Source of the DNA: Gammaproteobacteria bacterium
GTDB lineage: Bacteria; Pseudomonadota; Gammaproteobacteria; Steroidobacterales; JABDKV01
Assembly (NCBI GenBank): GCA_029862165.1
Contig: JAOTXU010000018.1
Span: 1-64,000 of the forward strand
Length of the DNA: 64,000 nt
Direction: 5' to 3'
Shown piece by piece: positions 51,025 to 59,439 of the stretch. Positions within the stretch are counted from its first letter, which is position 1. Each line of letters starts with the position of its first letter. Position numbers and translations under genes: made by a program. Under the pieces are notes generated by a model. The model did no database searches. It was not told where the DNA came from and was given only the letters and a program-made list of their open reading frames with translations.

Positions 51025-52245
51025 ATGAAGATTCAATATCGATCGATCGCCGTGTACGCGGTACTGCTGCTTGCCGCCTGCGGTGGACCACAACCGGTTG
51101 AGCCGGGTATCTGGCGGGCTGTCGTGGTTTTGCCCGGCGGAGAGTTGCCATTCTCGCTCCAGCTTGATCGCGCCGGCGGCGATTGGTCGGCGACTTTCAT
51201 CAATGGTGCGGAACGGGTAGACGTGCCCGAAGTAGCCATCAGTAACGACACCTTGAAATTAGTGATGCCGGCATTCAATACACGCATTGATGCAACCCGC
51301 GATGGTGCCGGCTACACGGGCACGTTGACCCTGGTCAAGCGTGGTGGCAAGGAGCAGATCATGCCTTTCAGCGCGACGCCCAACGAGTCGCGTCGCTTTG
51401 TTGTAGCAGCGTCGGACGACAAATATGTGACTGTCGATGGTCGTTGGGAAGTAGTGTTCACCGACGACGACGGCGCACAGACGGCTGCGGTCGGCGAGTT
51501 TGAGCAAGACGAAAACCACGTACAGGGTACTTTTCTGACCGCGACGGGTGATTACCGGTTTTTGGCCGGACAGGTCCAGGGCAACGATCTTTATCTGTCA
51601 ACTTTCGATGGCTCGCACGCGTTCCTGTTTACAGCGAGTCTGGCCGGCGAAACACTACGCGGTGGTTTTTGGTCGGGTACTGCCTGGCATGAAGATTGGG
51701 TTGCAACACGAAACGCAGGCGCTAAGTTGCCCGATGCCTATAGCCTGACGCAGCTCGTCGGTGACAGATTCGAATTCGAGTTTCCCAATACTTCCGGACA
51801 GTCGGTCTCCTCGGACGATCCCCGTTTTGACGGTAAGGTTCTGCTGGTTACATTGGTCGGCAGCTGGTGTCCAAATTGCCACGACGAGGCAGCGTTTTTG
51901 GCGCCGTTTTATCAGAAGTATCGCGGTCAAGGCCTGGAGATCGTTGGTCTGATGTTCGAGCACCTGGAGGACTTTGATGAAGCCGCACGGCAGGTCAATG
52001 CGTTCCGCAATAAGTTCGACATCGAGTACCCGTTGCTGGTTGCCGGCAGCTCGGACAAGAAACGTGCCAGTAGAACCATGACGATGCTCGATCGGGTTTA
52101 TTCCTTTCCGACATCGATATTCATTGATCGCACAGGTGAAGTCAGGCAAATTCACACCGGTTTTAGTGGTCCTGGTACCGGCGAGCACTACCAAAAACTT
52201 GTCGCAGGCTTTTCAGAAACTATTGAACAACTTTTAGCGGAGTAA
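51025..52245 (+). CDS. TlpA-like thioredoxin-fold lipoprotein
   Basis: The 406-residue lipoprotein (MKIQYRSIAVYAVLLLAAC, Cys 19) has a ~240-residue N-terminal beta-rich part with repeated W-x-A/V-x-F patterns (GDWSATFINGAERVDVPE, GRWEVVFTDDDG), then a TlpA/ResA domain with LVGSWCPNCHDEAAFLAPF (CPNC at ~281-284) and TSIFIDRTGEVRQIH. Membrane-anchored thiol-disulfide reductases of this kind reduce periplasmic thiols. The ATG is preferred to earlier in-frame codons that overlap the ABC gene. It is followed 4 bases later by yajQ. Confidence 0.88.
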   Translation: MKIQYRSIAVYAVLLLAACGGPQPVEPGIWRAVVVLPGGELPFSLQLDRAGGDWSATFINGAERVDVPEVAISNDTLKLVMPAFNTRIDATRDGAGYTGTLTLVKRGGKEQIMPFSATPNESRRFVVAASDDKYVTVDGRWEVVFTDDDGAQTAAVGEFEQDENHVQGTFLTATGDYRFLAGQVQGNDLYLSTFDGSHAFLFTASLAGETLRGGFWSGTAWHEDWVATRNAGAKLPDAYSLTQLVGDRFEFEFPNTSGQSVSSDDPRFDGKVLLVTLVGSWCPNCHDEAAFLAPFYQKYRGQGLEIVGLMFEHLEDFDEAARQVNAFRNKFDIEYPLLVAGSSDKKRASRTMTMLDRVYSFPTSIFIDRTGEVRQIHTGFSGPGTGEHYQKLVAGFSETIEQLLAE

Positions 52246-52249
52246 GAAC

Positions 52250-52732
52250 GTGCCATCCTTCGATGTAGTGTCCAAAGTCGATCAACACGAATTGTCCAAC
52301 GCCGTAGATCAGGCCAACCGAGAGGTAGACACCCGGTTTGATTTCAAAGGAGTTGGGGCGAAATTCGAGTTGCAAAACGATGCCATCAATTTGAGTGCCA
52401 AGGAAGATTTTCAGTTGCGCCAGATGATGGATATGCTGCGATTGAAAATCACAAAACGCGAGATTGATCCTGCCTGCCTGAAGCCGGGTGAGCCAATAGT
52501 GACAGGTATGACCGCCAAGATGATCGTTGGGGTACAACAAGGCATCGATCAGAAGCTGGCAAAGAAAATGGTCAAGCTCATCAAGGAAACGAAAGCAAAA
52601 GTGCAATCCGCGATTCAGGGCGATCAGCTCAGGATTACCGGAAAAAAACGCGATGATCTGCAAAAGGTCATTGCACTGCTGGAAGATGGCAAGTTCGATT
52701 TGCCGTTACAGTTTACGAACTTTCGCGACTGA
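52250..52732 (+). CDS. yajQ: YajQ family nucleotide-binding protein
   Basis: The 160-residue protein is a full-length YajQ: MPSFDVVSKVDQHELSNAVDQ, RFDFKGVGA, LRQMMDMLRLKITKR and QLRITGKKRDDLQKVIALL. In Xanthomonas and Pseudomonas, YajQ binds cyclic di-GMP and interacts with a LysR regulator. Starts with GTG at 52250. It lies between a TlpA-like gene and ppc, 18 bases from ppc. Confidence 0.96.
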   Translation: MPSFDVVSKVDQHELSNAVDQANREVDTRFDFKGVGAKFELQNDAINLSAKEDFQLRQMMDMLRLKITKREIDPACLKPGEPIVTGMTAKMIVGVQQGIDQKLAKKMVKLIKETKAKVQSAIQGDQLRITGKKRDDLQKVIALLEDGKFDLPLQFTNFRD

Positions 52733-52750
52733 TCGGTCCCTATAAATAGT

Positions 52751-55462
52751 ATGAAACGCGGAGAAATTGACTTCCCCGACAAGGACATCCCGCTACGCGA
52801 GGATGTGAGTCTGTTAGGCGGGCTTGTCGGCGAGATGTTGTCCGAGCAAGGTGGCGAGGCTTTGTTCAACAAAGTGGAACAGGTTCGGCGTACAGCGATC
52901 TCGCGCCGTGAAGAGGTAGCTGATACCAGTGATCTGGCTGCCCTGGTGCAAGGTCTGGAATCGGCGCAGGCGCTCCGCCTGGTGCGTGCGTTTTCGGCCT
53001 ATTTTCAAGTGGTCAATCTGGCTGAGCGCGTGCACCGCATCCGCCGGCGGCGTGATTACTTGCGGGATCACGACGGCCCTCAGCCACGAGGGATGCACGA
53101 CACGATTGCGCGGCTGGCCGAATCCGGACTCAAGCTGAGTGCGGTGCAGGACTACCTGGGCGATATTCTGTACGAGCCTGTTTTTACGGCGCATCCGACC
53201 GAGGCCACGAGACGCACGCTGCTGGAGAAACAGCAAGTTATCGCGCGACGCCTGGTCGATCGATTGGATCCATCCCGTACACCACAGGAAGAACTCGCGC
53301 TGTTGTCACATATACGTTCCGAAGTCACAGGTGCCTGGCAGACCATAGAACATCCCAGTGAACGGCTGACAGTGCGGGATGAACGTGAAAGTGTGCTGTT
53401 CTTTCTGACTGACGTGATTTACCGAATCATTCCGGTTTTTTATGAAGACGTCGAAGACGCGTTGGTTCAGACCTATGGCGAGCAGGCCGGTGACATATCG
53501 GTGCCATTAATGATTCGTTTTGCAAGTTGGGTCGGCGGCGACATGGATGGAAATCCAAACGTCGGTGCCAGAACGATACGCGAATCGTTGGCCGAGCAGC
53601 GGCAATTAATCATCGGGCTATACCGTGCTGATCTGGCAAAGCTTGCACGCAAGCTCAGCCAATCGGTAGAGCGTGTTGGCATTAACAGCGAAGTCATTGA
53701 CCGCGCGGAACAATACAGCGAAATGTTCCCGCTGGTTGCGGCAACGGTACATCGTCGGCACGGTGACATGTATTACCGCCGTCTGTTACGTCTGATTAGT
53801 GCGCGACTCGGTGCGACACAGACTGATGACAAATTTGCCTACGACAATGTGGGTGAATTTTTTGAAGATTTGCGTATGGTGGCACGCAGTCTGCGTGATA
53901 ATCAGGGCCAGCACGCGGGCTTGTTTGCCATGCGCAGACTGTTGCGCCGGGTCGAGACTTTCGGATTTCACCTGGCGACGCTGGATGTGCGACAGGACGC
54001 ATTGGTGCATCGTCGTGTCATCGGTCGTGGGCTGGACCAACCAGATTGGTTGGAGATGAGCGCAAAGGAGCGCACACGGCGTTTGCAACGGGCGCTGCGC
54101 GAACCCAGACCGGAATTTGAAGAGGATGACGAAGCGCGAGATACGCTCGCTGTGTTTCGTGCAATCGGCGACAGTCAGGTGTTTTACGGTGCGAATGCCA
54201 TCGGTCCGTTTATCGTTAGCATGACTCAGGGCGCCGACGATGTCCTCTCGGTGTTCGTCCTGGCTCATTGGGCCGGGTTGTCCGATGCGAATGACCATAT
54301 TTCACTGGATGTGGCCCCGTTGCTGGAAACGGTAGACGATCTGAAAAACGGGCCACACATCATGCGAACACTGCTCGGTAATCGTGATTACCGTAATCAC
54401 CTGCGACGTCGCGAATCGCGTCAAATCATCATGATCGGCTATTCGGACAGCAACAAAGATGGTGGGCTGGCCGCATCACGCTGGGCATTGCGTAATGGCG
54501 AGAAGGCACTCGTTGAAGTCATGCGGGATGCGGATGTGTCGCTCACCCTGTTTCATGGGCGTGGCGGCACGATCAGCCGGGGTGGCGGCAAGGTGCATCG
54601 TGCCGTGCTGGCGGCACCCAAGGGCTCGGTAAACGGGCGCCTGCGGGTGACAGAGCAGGGTGAAATCATCAACGCGAAGTTTGGTGTGCGTGGCATAGCG
54701 CTGCGGATACTGGAACAAGCTGCTGGTGCGACAGCGCTGGCGAGTTATGTCGATCCAAAACAGCCGGCGAAGTCGCTGCGCGCAAATGACATCATGGAAA
54801 AACTATCCGGCGTGGCCCGCGCCGCTTACCGGGAGTTGGTGTACGAAACACCGGCGCTGGTCGAGTTTTTTCGTCAGGCGACACCCATCGACGTCATCGA
54901 AAGAATGCAAATTGGTTCGCGACCGGCGTCACGACGTTCTGGTAAGGGCATCGAAAACCTGCGTGCTATTCCGTGGGTGTTCGCCTGGACCCAAAGTCGC
55001 CTGGTGTTGCCGGGTTGGTACGGTGTCGGACACGGTTTGGAAGCCGCTGTCGATGAATTTGGTCTGGACCGGCTTAGAGACCTGCATCAAGAGTGGCCAT
55101 TTTTCGCCAACCTTATTGATGATGTCGAGATGGTATTGGCAAAAGCCGATATGGATATTGCGTCGCATTACACCACGCTGGCAGACAAGGATTTAAATCC
55201 GTTGTTTGATGAAATTCACGCGGCATTTGATCGCATGACCGACATCGTGCTGAGAATCAAGGATGCCGGGAATTTGCTGGACGACGATCCGTCGTTACAA
55301 CGCTCAATCCGTTTACGTAACCCTTATACGGATCCGATCAGTCTGTTACAGGTCGATTTGTTGCGACGTTGGCGCGACGGGGAACGCCGCGATGCGGACT
55401 TGCTCGATGCCTTGTTTGCCAGTGTGCGCGGTATCGCCGAGGCGCTGCAGAACACGGGTTAA
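52751..55462 (+). CDS. ppc: Phosphoenolpyruvate carboxylase
   Basis: The 903-residue enzyme carboxylates PEP to oxaloacetate (anaplerosis). Key motifs: VFTAHPTEATRRT (catalytic His), GGDMDGNPNV, MIGYSDSNKDGGLAASRW, LFHGRGGTISRGGG, and a C-terminus ending LQNTG. The family's FAWTQ-x-R-x-LPGW motif reads FAWTQSRLVLPGWYGVG. Allosteric aspartate-site residues cannot be fully judged by eye. It converges on the M20 gene with a 4-base overlap. Confidence 0.96.
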   Translation: MKRGEIDFPDKDIPLREDVSLLGGLVGEMLSEQGGEALFNKVEQVRRTAISRREEVADTSDLAALVQGLESAQALRLVRAFSAYFQVVNLAERVHRIRRRRDYLRDHDGPQPRGMHDTIARLAESGLKLSAVQDYLGDILYEPVFTAHPTEATRRTLLEKQQVIARRLVDRLDPSRTPQEELALLSHIRSEVTGAWQTIEHPSERLTVRDERESVLFFLTDVIYRIIPVFYEDVEDALVQTYGEQAGDISVPLMIRFASWVGGDMDGNPNVGARTIRESLAEQRQLIIGLYRADLAKLARKLSQSVERVGINSEVIDRAEQYSEMFPLVAATVHRRHGDMYYRRLLRLISARLGATQTDDKFAYDNVGEFFEDLRMVARSLRDNQGQHAGLFAMRRLLRRVETFGFHLATLDVRQDALVHRRVIGRGLDQPDWLEMSAKERTRRLQRALREPRPEFEEDDEARDTLAVFRAIGDSQVFYGANAIGPFIVSMTQGADDVLSVFVLAHWAGLSDANDHISLDVAPLLETVDDLKNGPHIMRTLLGNRDYRNHLRRRESRQIIMIGYSDSNKDGGLAASRWALRNGEKALVEVMRDADVSLTLFHGRGGTISRGGGKVHRAVLAAPKGSVNGRLRVTEQGEIINAKFGVRGIALRILEQAAGATALASYVDPKQPAKSLRANDIMEKLSGVARAAYRELVYETPALVEFFRQATPIDVIERMQIGSRPASRRSGKGIENLRAIPWVFAWTQSRLVLPGWYGVGHGLEAAVDEFGLDRLRDLHQEWPFFANLIDDVEMVLAKADMDIASHYTTLADKDLNPLFDEIHAAFDRMTDIVLRIKDAGNLLDDDPSLQRSIRLRNPYTDPISLLQVDLLRRWRDGERRDADLLDALFASVRGIAEALQNTG

Positions 55463-56715
55463 CGTTGCTGCAGATAATCGAGGACCAAGGCGGTCATGGC
55501 ACGGATGCCGGGTTCTATGGCACTGTCGTCGGCACGGAAACTCGGCGTGTGTAAACCACCCGAAACCGTACCCGGTGCGACTACGCCAAGACGAAAATAG
55601 TACCCTGGGATTTCTCTGGCAAACCAGGCAAAGTCTTCGGCCACCATGGCAGGCTTACCGTCGAGGACGTTTTCGGCACCTAGCGTGCGTATCAGTGTGG
55701 CGCGTGCCCGCGCCGCCAATGCCGGGTCGTTATTTAGAAACGGATTTTGTCGTTCATACGTGTAGTCGTAAGTGGCGCCGGCAGCCGATGTCAGTCCTGC
55801 CAGGATCTCGCCGATCCTACGCTCGACCTGATCTTGCACCGCATCACTGAAGGCCCGAACGGTGCCTTCCAGGTGCACCGTGTCCGGAATGATGTTGAAA
55901 CGCTGACCACCCCGTACGATGCCGACGGTCACCACCGCCGGCTCGCGAGCATCGATGGTGCGTGAGGGGATAGTCTGCAAACCCAGGATGACCTGTGCCG
56001 CCAGCACGATTGGATCGACGCCCAAATGCGGCCAGGCGCCGTGTGATTGCCTGCCGTGCAGGTCGATCAGGATGCGGTCAGAGGACGCCATGGCGGGACC
56101 ACTGGTCAGTTCCACCTGCCCCACTGCATAGTCGGGCCAGGAATGGATGCCAAAGATCGCCTCGGGGACCGGCTTGGTCAGGACACCCTCTTCGATCATC
56201 ATCGGTGCGCCACCCTTCTCGCCGGGTGGTACGCCTTCTTCAGCAGGCTGGAAGATGAATTTCACCGTACCGGCCAGTTCGTCGCGCATGGCCGCCAAAA
56301 CAGTTGCGGTACCCAGTGCCACAGACATGTGTATGTCGTGCCCACAAGCATGTGCCACCCCGACGCGCTTGCCACCGTAGGTATCGGTGACGGTCGAGTG
56401 GAAACTCAGGTCGGACTGCTCGGTTACCGGCAAGCCGTCCATGTCGGCCCGCACGGCCACTACCGGCCCGGCCTTGCTACCGCGCAGCAAGCCGACGACC
56501 CCGTGGTGTGCGATACCAGTCTGCACATCCAGACCCAGCTTCTTGAGACGCTCGGCTATGCGTTTTGCCGTTTCGGCTTCGCGATTGCTCAGTTCGGGAT
56601 TGGCATGCACCACGTGTCTGAATTCGATTATTTCAGGCAGGGCTTGCTCGATCAGCTTGTCGGCGTGCCCATACACGGGTAACAGCGAGAGCAGGAGCAG
56701 CAGGGTGTTACGCAT
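55459..56715 (-). CDS. M20-family amidohydrolase (IAA-amino acid hydrolase-like), exported
   Basis: The 418-residue protein has a signal peptide (MRNTLLLLLSLLPVYGHA). The M20 core shows VRADMDGLPV (Asp), HACGHDIHMS (Cys/His), FQPAEEG (Glu pair), GIHSWPDY, and HTPSFRADDSAIE. The dimerisation domain lies in the middle (SSDRILIDLHGRQSHGAWPH). Such enzymes hydrolyse N-acyl or aminoacyl amides such as hippurate-type and IAA conjugates. Exported, so probably periplasmic. Confidence 0.93.
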   Translation of the reverse strand: MRNTLLLLLSLLPVYGHADKLIEQALPEIIEFRHVVHANPELSNREAETAKRIAERLKKLGLDVQTGIAHHGVVGLLRGSKAGPVVAVRADMDGLPVTEQSDLSFHSTVTDTYGGKRVGVAHACGHDIHMSVALGTATVLAAMRDELAGTVKFIFQPAEEGVPPGEKGGAPMMIEEGVLTKPVPEAIFGIHSWPDYAVGQVELTSGPAMASSDRILIDLHGRQSHGAWPHLGVDPIVLAAQVILGLQTIPSRTIDAREPAVVTVGIVRGGQRFNIIPDTVHLEGTVRAFSDAVQDQVERRIGEILAGLTSAAGATYDYTYERQNPFLNNDPALAARARATLIRTLGAENVLDGKPAMVAEDFAWFAREIPGYYFRLGVVAPGTVSGGLHTPSFRADDSAIEPGIRAMTALVLDYLQQR

Positions 56716-56777
56716 AATCAGGCCTTTGAATGCGGGCAGGTAGAGAGGGTATCGCGACTTGCGCCGGTCCCACAAAC

Positions 56778-56805
56778 AAAAAAACGGCGGCCAAAGGCCG
56801 CCGTT
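56778..56805 (-). terminator. Rho-independent terminator after the PEP-CTERM pair
   Basis: Stem CGGCGGCC/GGCCGCCG (56785-56792 with 56796-56803) with a 3-base loop and a run of T on the minus strand (seven A on the plus strand at 56778-56784). It lies 24 bases beyond the PEP-CTERM stop at 56830. Confidence 0.88.
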
Positions 56806-56829
56806 GGTCTCGAGGATTCAGTGATGCCG

Positions 56830-57387
56830 TCAGTCGCGACGGCGAATGCCCAGAGCAGCAAGCCCGGACATAAACAGAATCAATGCGCCTGGTACCGGAA
56901 CAGGCGCCAGCGTACCGGAGTACGAGAAGATGGGTCCCACAGTGTCCACCGTCAACGAGAAATCGTATGGGGTCGAATCCAGGCCGGTACCATGGACTGT
57001 CCCGGTGCCGATTAGTGACAAGAAGGATCCGTCCTGACCGATAACCTCGATGGTTTCAAGATCAAACGTGAACTTGCCAGTATCCGGAGCGAAAAAGAAC
57101 GCCAGCAATGGGCTGACCGGGGCTGGGCTCAGCGGGCTGAACATGAAATCCTGGATTTCGCCGATGGTGCCAAAACCGACACCGTTGGCGGCGAAAGTGC
57201 CGGATGAACCGGTGACCTGAAAATCAGTTGTGAATGACAGACCAGTTGCATCGGCGAGGCCTGAGCCCCCGACAGGTACGACCGCGCCTGAAAAATTGAG
57301 AAACCCATCGATGCTCGCGGCTTGCGCTGAGCCGATGCTAAATGCCGCCACGAGGGCAAGGGCGGCTACCTTCATTAAATGTTTCAT
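56830..57387 (-). CDS. PEP-CTERM-like exoprotein
   Basis: The 185-residue protein starts MKHLMKVAALALVAAFSIGSAQA (signal peptide; AGAGGA 8 bases before ATG). The mature domain is Gly/Ser/Thr/Phe-rich and beta-stranded. The C-terminus APVPVPGALILFMSGLAALGIRRRD is a Pro motif, hydrophobic helix and Arg cluster, the exosortase sorting layout. It lies 46 bases after the companion PEP-CTERM gene and probably shares its promoter; ends at a strong terminator. Function unknown; probable surface or biofilm-associated protein. Confidence 0.85.
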   Translation of the reverse strand: MKHLMKVAALALVAAFSIGSAQAASIDGFLNFSGAVVPVGGSGLADATGLSFTTDFQVTGSSGTFAANGVGFGTIGEIQDFMFSPLSPAPVSPLLAFFFAPDTGKFTFDLETIEVIGQDGSFLSLIGTGTVHGTGLDSTPYDFSLTVDTVGPIFSYSGTLAPVPVPGALILFMSGLAALGIRRRD

Positions 57388-57433
57388 CTGAATCCTCTTT
57401 ATCTTTCTAGACTGTTTCTTTATGCGGCAGGTG

Positions 57434-58009
57434 TCAGGCGCGGGCCAGGCGACGAGCGCCGATACCACCGATCAGACCCATGCCCATCAGAATCAAGATA
57501 CCGGGTTCGGGAGCAGCAGCGGTCGAAGACCAAGAAAAATTTATGTCCGTGTTGGCCGCATCGGTACTGAAGGACCATCTGCCTATCGTCGGGTCCAGTG
57601 AATCGCCGTCAAACGAGATGAGTCCGCGGCCACGCAGCTCAAGCACAGTGGCGGTTTGTTCGTGGATATTCAGCGTTTCCATTGCGAACGAGAAGCCGCC
57701 GACGCTCCACAGCGGATTGTTAAACTCAATCGGGCTGAACTGAAAATCGTTCATCGCCACGATATCGCCAAAGCTGACGCCAAACAGGGCGAAGTCGCCA
57801 GAAGCGCCGTTGACGAGTCCTCGGTCATCATTGAGGAAATCTATGCCAGTGGCGATGTCCATTGTGCAGTTTAGCGGTTGGGCGCAAATCGGGATTAGGG
57901 AACCACCGATAGCGATGCTGCCTTGGATCGGCGCGGCGTTAGCAGCCAATGGCAGTAACAAGCCTGTCGCCAGTAAGCAGTTAATTGTTATTGATCTAAT
58001 AGTAGTCAT
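57434..58009 (-). CDS. PEP-CTERM exoprotein
   Basis: The 191-residue protein starts MTTIRSITINCLLATGLLLPLAANA (signal; AGAGGA upstream). The C-terminus AAPEPGILILMGMGLIGGIGARRLARA is a textbook PEP-CTERM signal (Pro-Glu-Pro, helix, basic end). The mature part shares IQGSIAIGGSLIP, GFGDI and FQFSP-type patterns with the gene downstream (DFMFSPLSP / DFQFSPIEF), so the two are paralogues. It is preceded by a consensus sigma-54 promoter. Exosortase would cleave and release or anchor it at the outer surface; that enzyme is not in the window. Confidence 0.9.
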   Translation of the reverse strand: MTTIRSITINCLLATGLLLPLAANAAPIQGSIAIGGSLIPICAQPLNCTMDIATGIDFLNDDRGLVNGASGDFALFGVSFGDIVAMNDFQFSPIEFNNPLWSVGGFSFAMETLNIHEQTATVLELRGRGLISFDGDSLDPTIGRWSFSTDAANTDINFSWSSTAAAPEPGILILMGMGLIGGIGARRLARA

Positions 58010-58069
58010 CTTTTTCTTCCTCTGAAGCTGTTCATTTGGACTCGTCACATCGAGCTCTGCCCAATAAGT

Positions 58070-58085
58070 AGCAATTACCGTGCCA
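58070..58085 (-). promoter_or_regulatory. Sigma-54 promoter of the PEP-CTERM operon
   Basis: On the minus strand TGGCACG-GTAA-TTGCT matches the RpoN consensus TGGCACG-N4-TTGCW at every defined position. The start codon at 58009 is about 60 bases downstream. Confidence 0.85.
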
Positions 58086-58113
58086 GTTGGTAGAGGTGTT
58101 GGTTATTGTGGCG

Positions 58114-58126
58114 TAATCAATTGATT
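58114..58126. promoter_or_regulatory. Palindromic motif TAATCAATTGATT upstream of the sigma-54 promoter
   Basis: AATCAATTGATT (58115-58126) is a perfect 12-base palindrome. It lies 28 bases upstream of the -24 box and is nearly identical to the repeat at 18712-18725. Possible activator site. Confidence 0.4.
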
Positions 58127-58236
58127 CCAAAGGACAAATGTGTTTTTGAGGATTTGCATTATGCCCGGCTGACGGGCTCATGCTATGACCGTGTAAAGAA
58201 AGCCGACAGTAGCCGGTCAGCCTATGTTAAAAGCCT

Positions 58237-58920
58237 TTAGCATGTTTTTGCGGAGATCCAGCTTACCGTTTCATCCAGTGGGCGGCGGCTTATGTCGGGC
58301 ACCGTGGCATCCGCAGCAGGATAGCCGGTTACCAACAACAGAAACGGTCGTTCGTTTTTTGGCCGGCCAAGAATTTCGTTCATAAAACCCATTGGACTGG
58401 GCGTATGGGTCAGAGTGGCCAGTCCGGCATGATGTAATCCGGCGATAAGCAAGCCGCAGGCGAGACCCACCGATTCGGTCGGGTAGTAGTGTTTGACCTT
58501 GCGGCCGTCCGGCAAAAATCCCCAGCGCTGAACAAATACCGCAATCAGACAGGGTGCGGTTTCCAGAAACGGCTTGTCAGAATCGGTACCCAACGGCTCA
58601 AGTGCGGCCAGCCATTCAGGCGAGGCGCGGTGCGCGTAAAAATGGCGTTCTTCTTCCTCGGCGGCAACGCGGATTTTCTGTTTGTTTTCAGTGTCTTCGA
58701 TAACACAGAAATGCCACGGCTGCATATTGGCACCACTCGGTGCACTGGACGCAGCACGCAGACAATCTTCGATAATTCCTGCGGGGATCGGTCGATCGCT
58801 AAAGTCGCGAACGGTGCGACGACGACTTATGTCCACGCAAAACTCATGCGCGCGTCGCTGCATCTCATCGACCGGATACTCGACAAATTTCGGCAGTGGA
58901 ATAAGAGGCGCTTTGCTCAT
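58237..58920 (-). CDS. Nitroreductase-fold flavoprotein, iodotyrosine deiodinase-like
   Basis: The 227-residue FMN protein shows [18 protein letters not shown] and [13 protein letters not shown] (FMN contacts). The lid carries Glu 91, Tyr 95 and Lys 116, the same residues with the same spacing as the substrate-binding Glu 157, Tyr 161 and Lys 182 of human iodotyrosine deiodinase. [21 protein letters not shown] and [13 protein letters not shown] also match that family. Known bacterial homologues reductively dehalogenate halotyrosines. ATG at 58920 overlaps the ycgN stop (ATGA). The physiological substrate here is not known. Confidence 0.88.
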   Translation of the reverse strand: MSKAPLIPLPKFVEYPVDEMQRRAHEFCVDISRRRTVRDFSDRPIPAGIIEDCLRAASSAPSGANMQPWHFCVIEDTENKQKIRVAAEEEERHFYAHRASPEWLAALEPLGTDSDKPFLETAPCLIAVFVQRWGFLPDGRKVKHYYPTESVGLACGLLIAGLHHAGLATLTHTPSPMGFMNEILGRPKNERPFLLLVTGYPAADATVPDISRRPLDETVSWISAKTC

Positions 58921-59405
58921 GGTATTTGCTCGCTCGTTCGTTTCCCGATCGGGATCCAATCGATGAGGTGCTGCTCGTATTCCTGTTCGGGTACGCCGGC
59001 GCCAGTTTTGGCTCGCCCGCGTACCGAAATACCCGCCTCGTGCACACTTTCCGGATTGCCACTGACCAACCGATGCCAATCGGCCAGCCCGCGACCTTCA
59101 TCGAGTCGCCGGTAGGCACAGGTCTCCGGTAACCATCCGAGATGACCGAGGTGCTCGGGTTTGAGCACGATGCAATCCGGTACGAGTTGCAGTCTTTCAG
59201 GGTAATTCCGGCAGCGGCAGGCACCGATATCCAGCAGCTTGCAGGCTACTGACGAATAGTGAATTTCGCCGGTACCATAGTCTTCGACTTTGTGCAGGCA
59301 GCAGCGGCCACAGCCGTCGCAAAGCGATTCCCACTGTGCCCGTGTCATTTGAGCCAGGGGGGTCGTTTCCCAGAATGGGGTAGATTTCTGGCGTTCCGGC
59401 GGCAT
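58917..59405 (-). CDS. ycgN: YcgN family cysteine-cluster protein (UPF0260)
   Basis: The 162-residue protein has the family N-terminus ([10 protein letters not shown]), [15 protein letters not shown] (CxxCxxCC cluster), [23 protein letters not shown] and [11 protein letters not shown], a strong match to YcgN. The conserved cysteines suggest metal binding, possibly Fe-S or zinc. Function unknown. ATG at 59405 chosen by alignment to the family; divergent from the hydroxyacid dehydrogenase 34 bases away and coupled to the deiodinase-like gene by ATGA. Confidence 0.93.
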   Translation of the reverse strand: MPPERQKSTPFWETTPLAQMTRAQWESLCDGCGRCCLHKVEDYGTGEIHYSSVACKLLDIGACRCRNYPERLQLVPDCIVLKPEHLGHLGWLPETCAYRRLDEGRGLADWHRLVSGNPESVHEAGISVRGRAKTGAGVPEQEYEQHLIDWIPIGKRTSEQIP

Positions 59406-59439
59406 GAGCCGATTGTGCGTTACGGGCCCAGGGATCACA

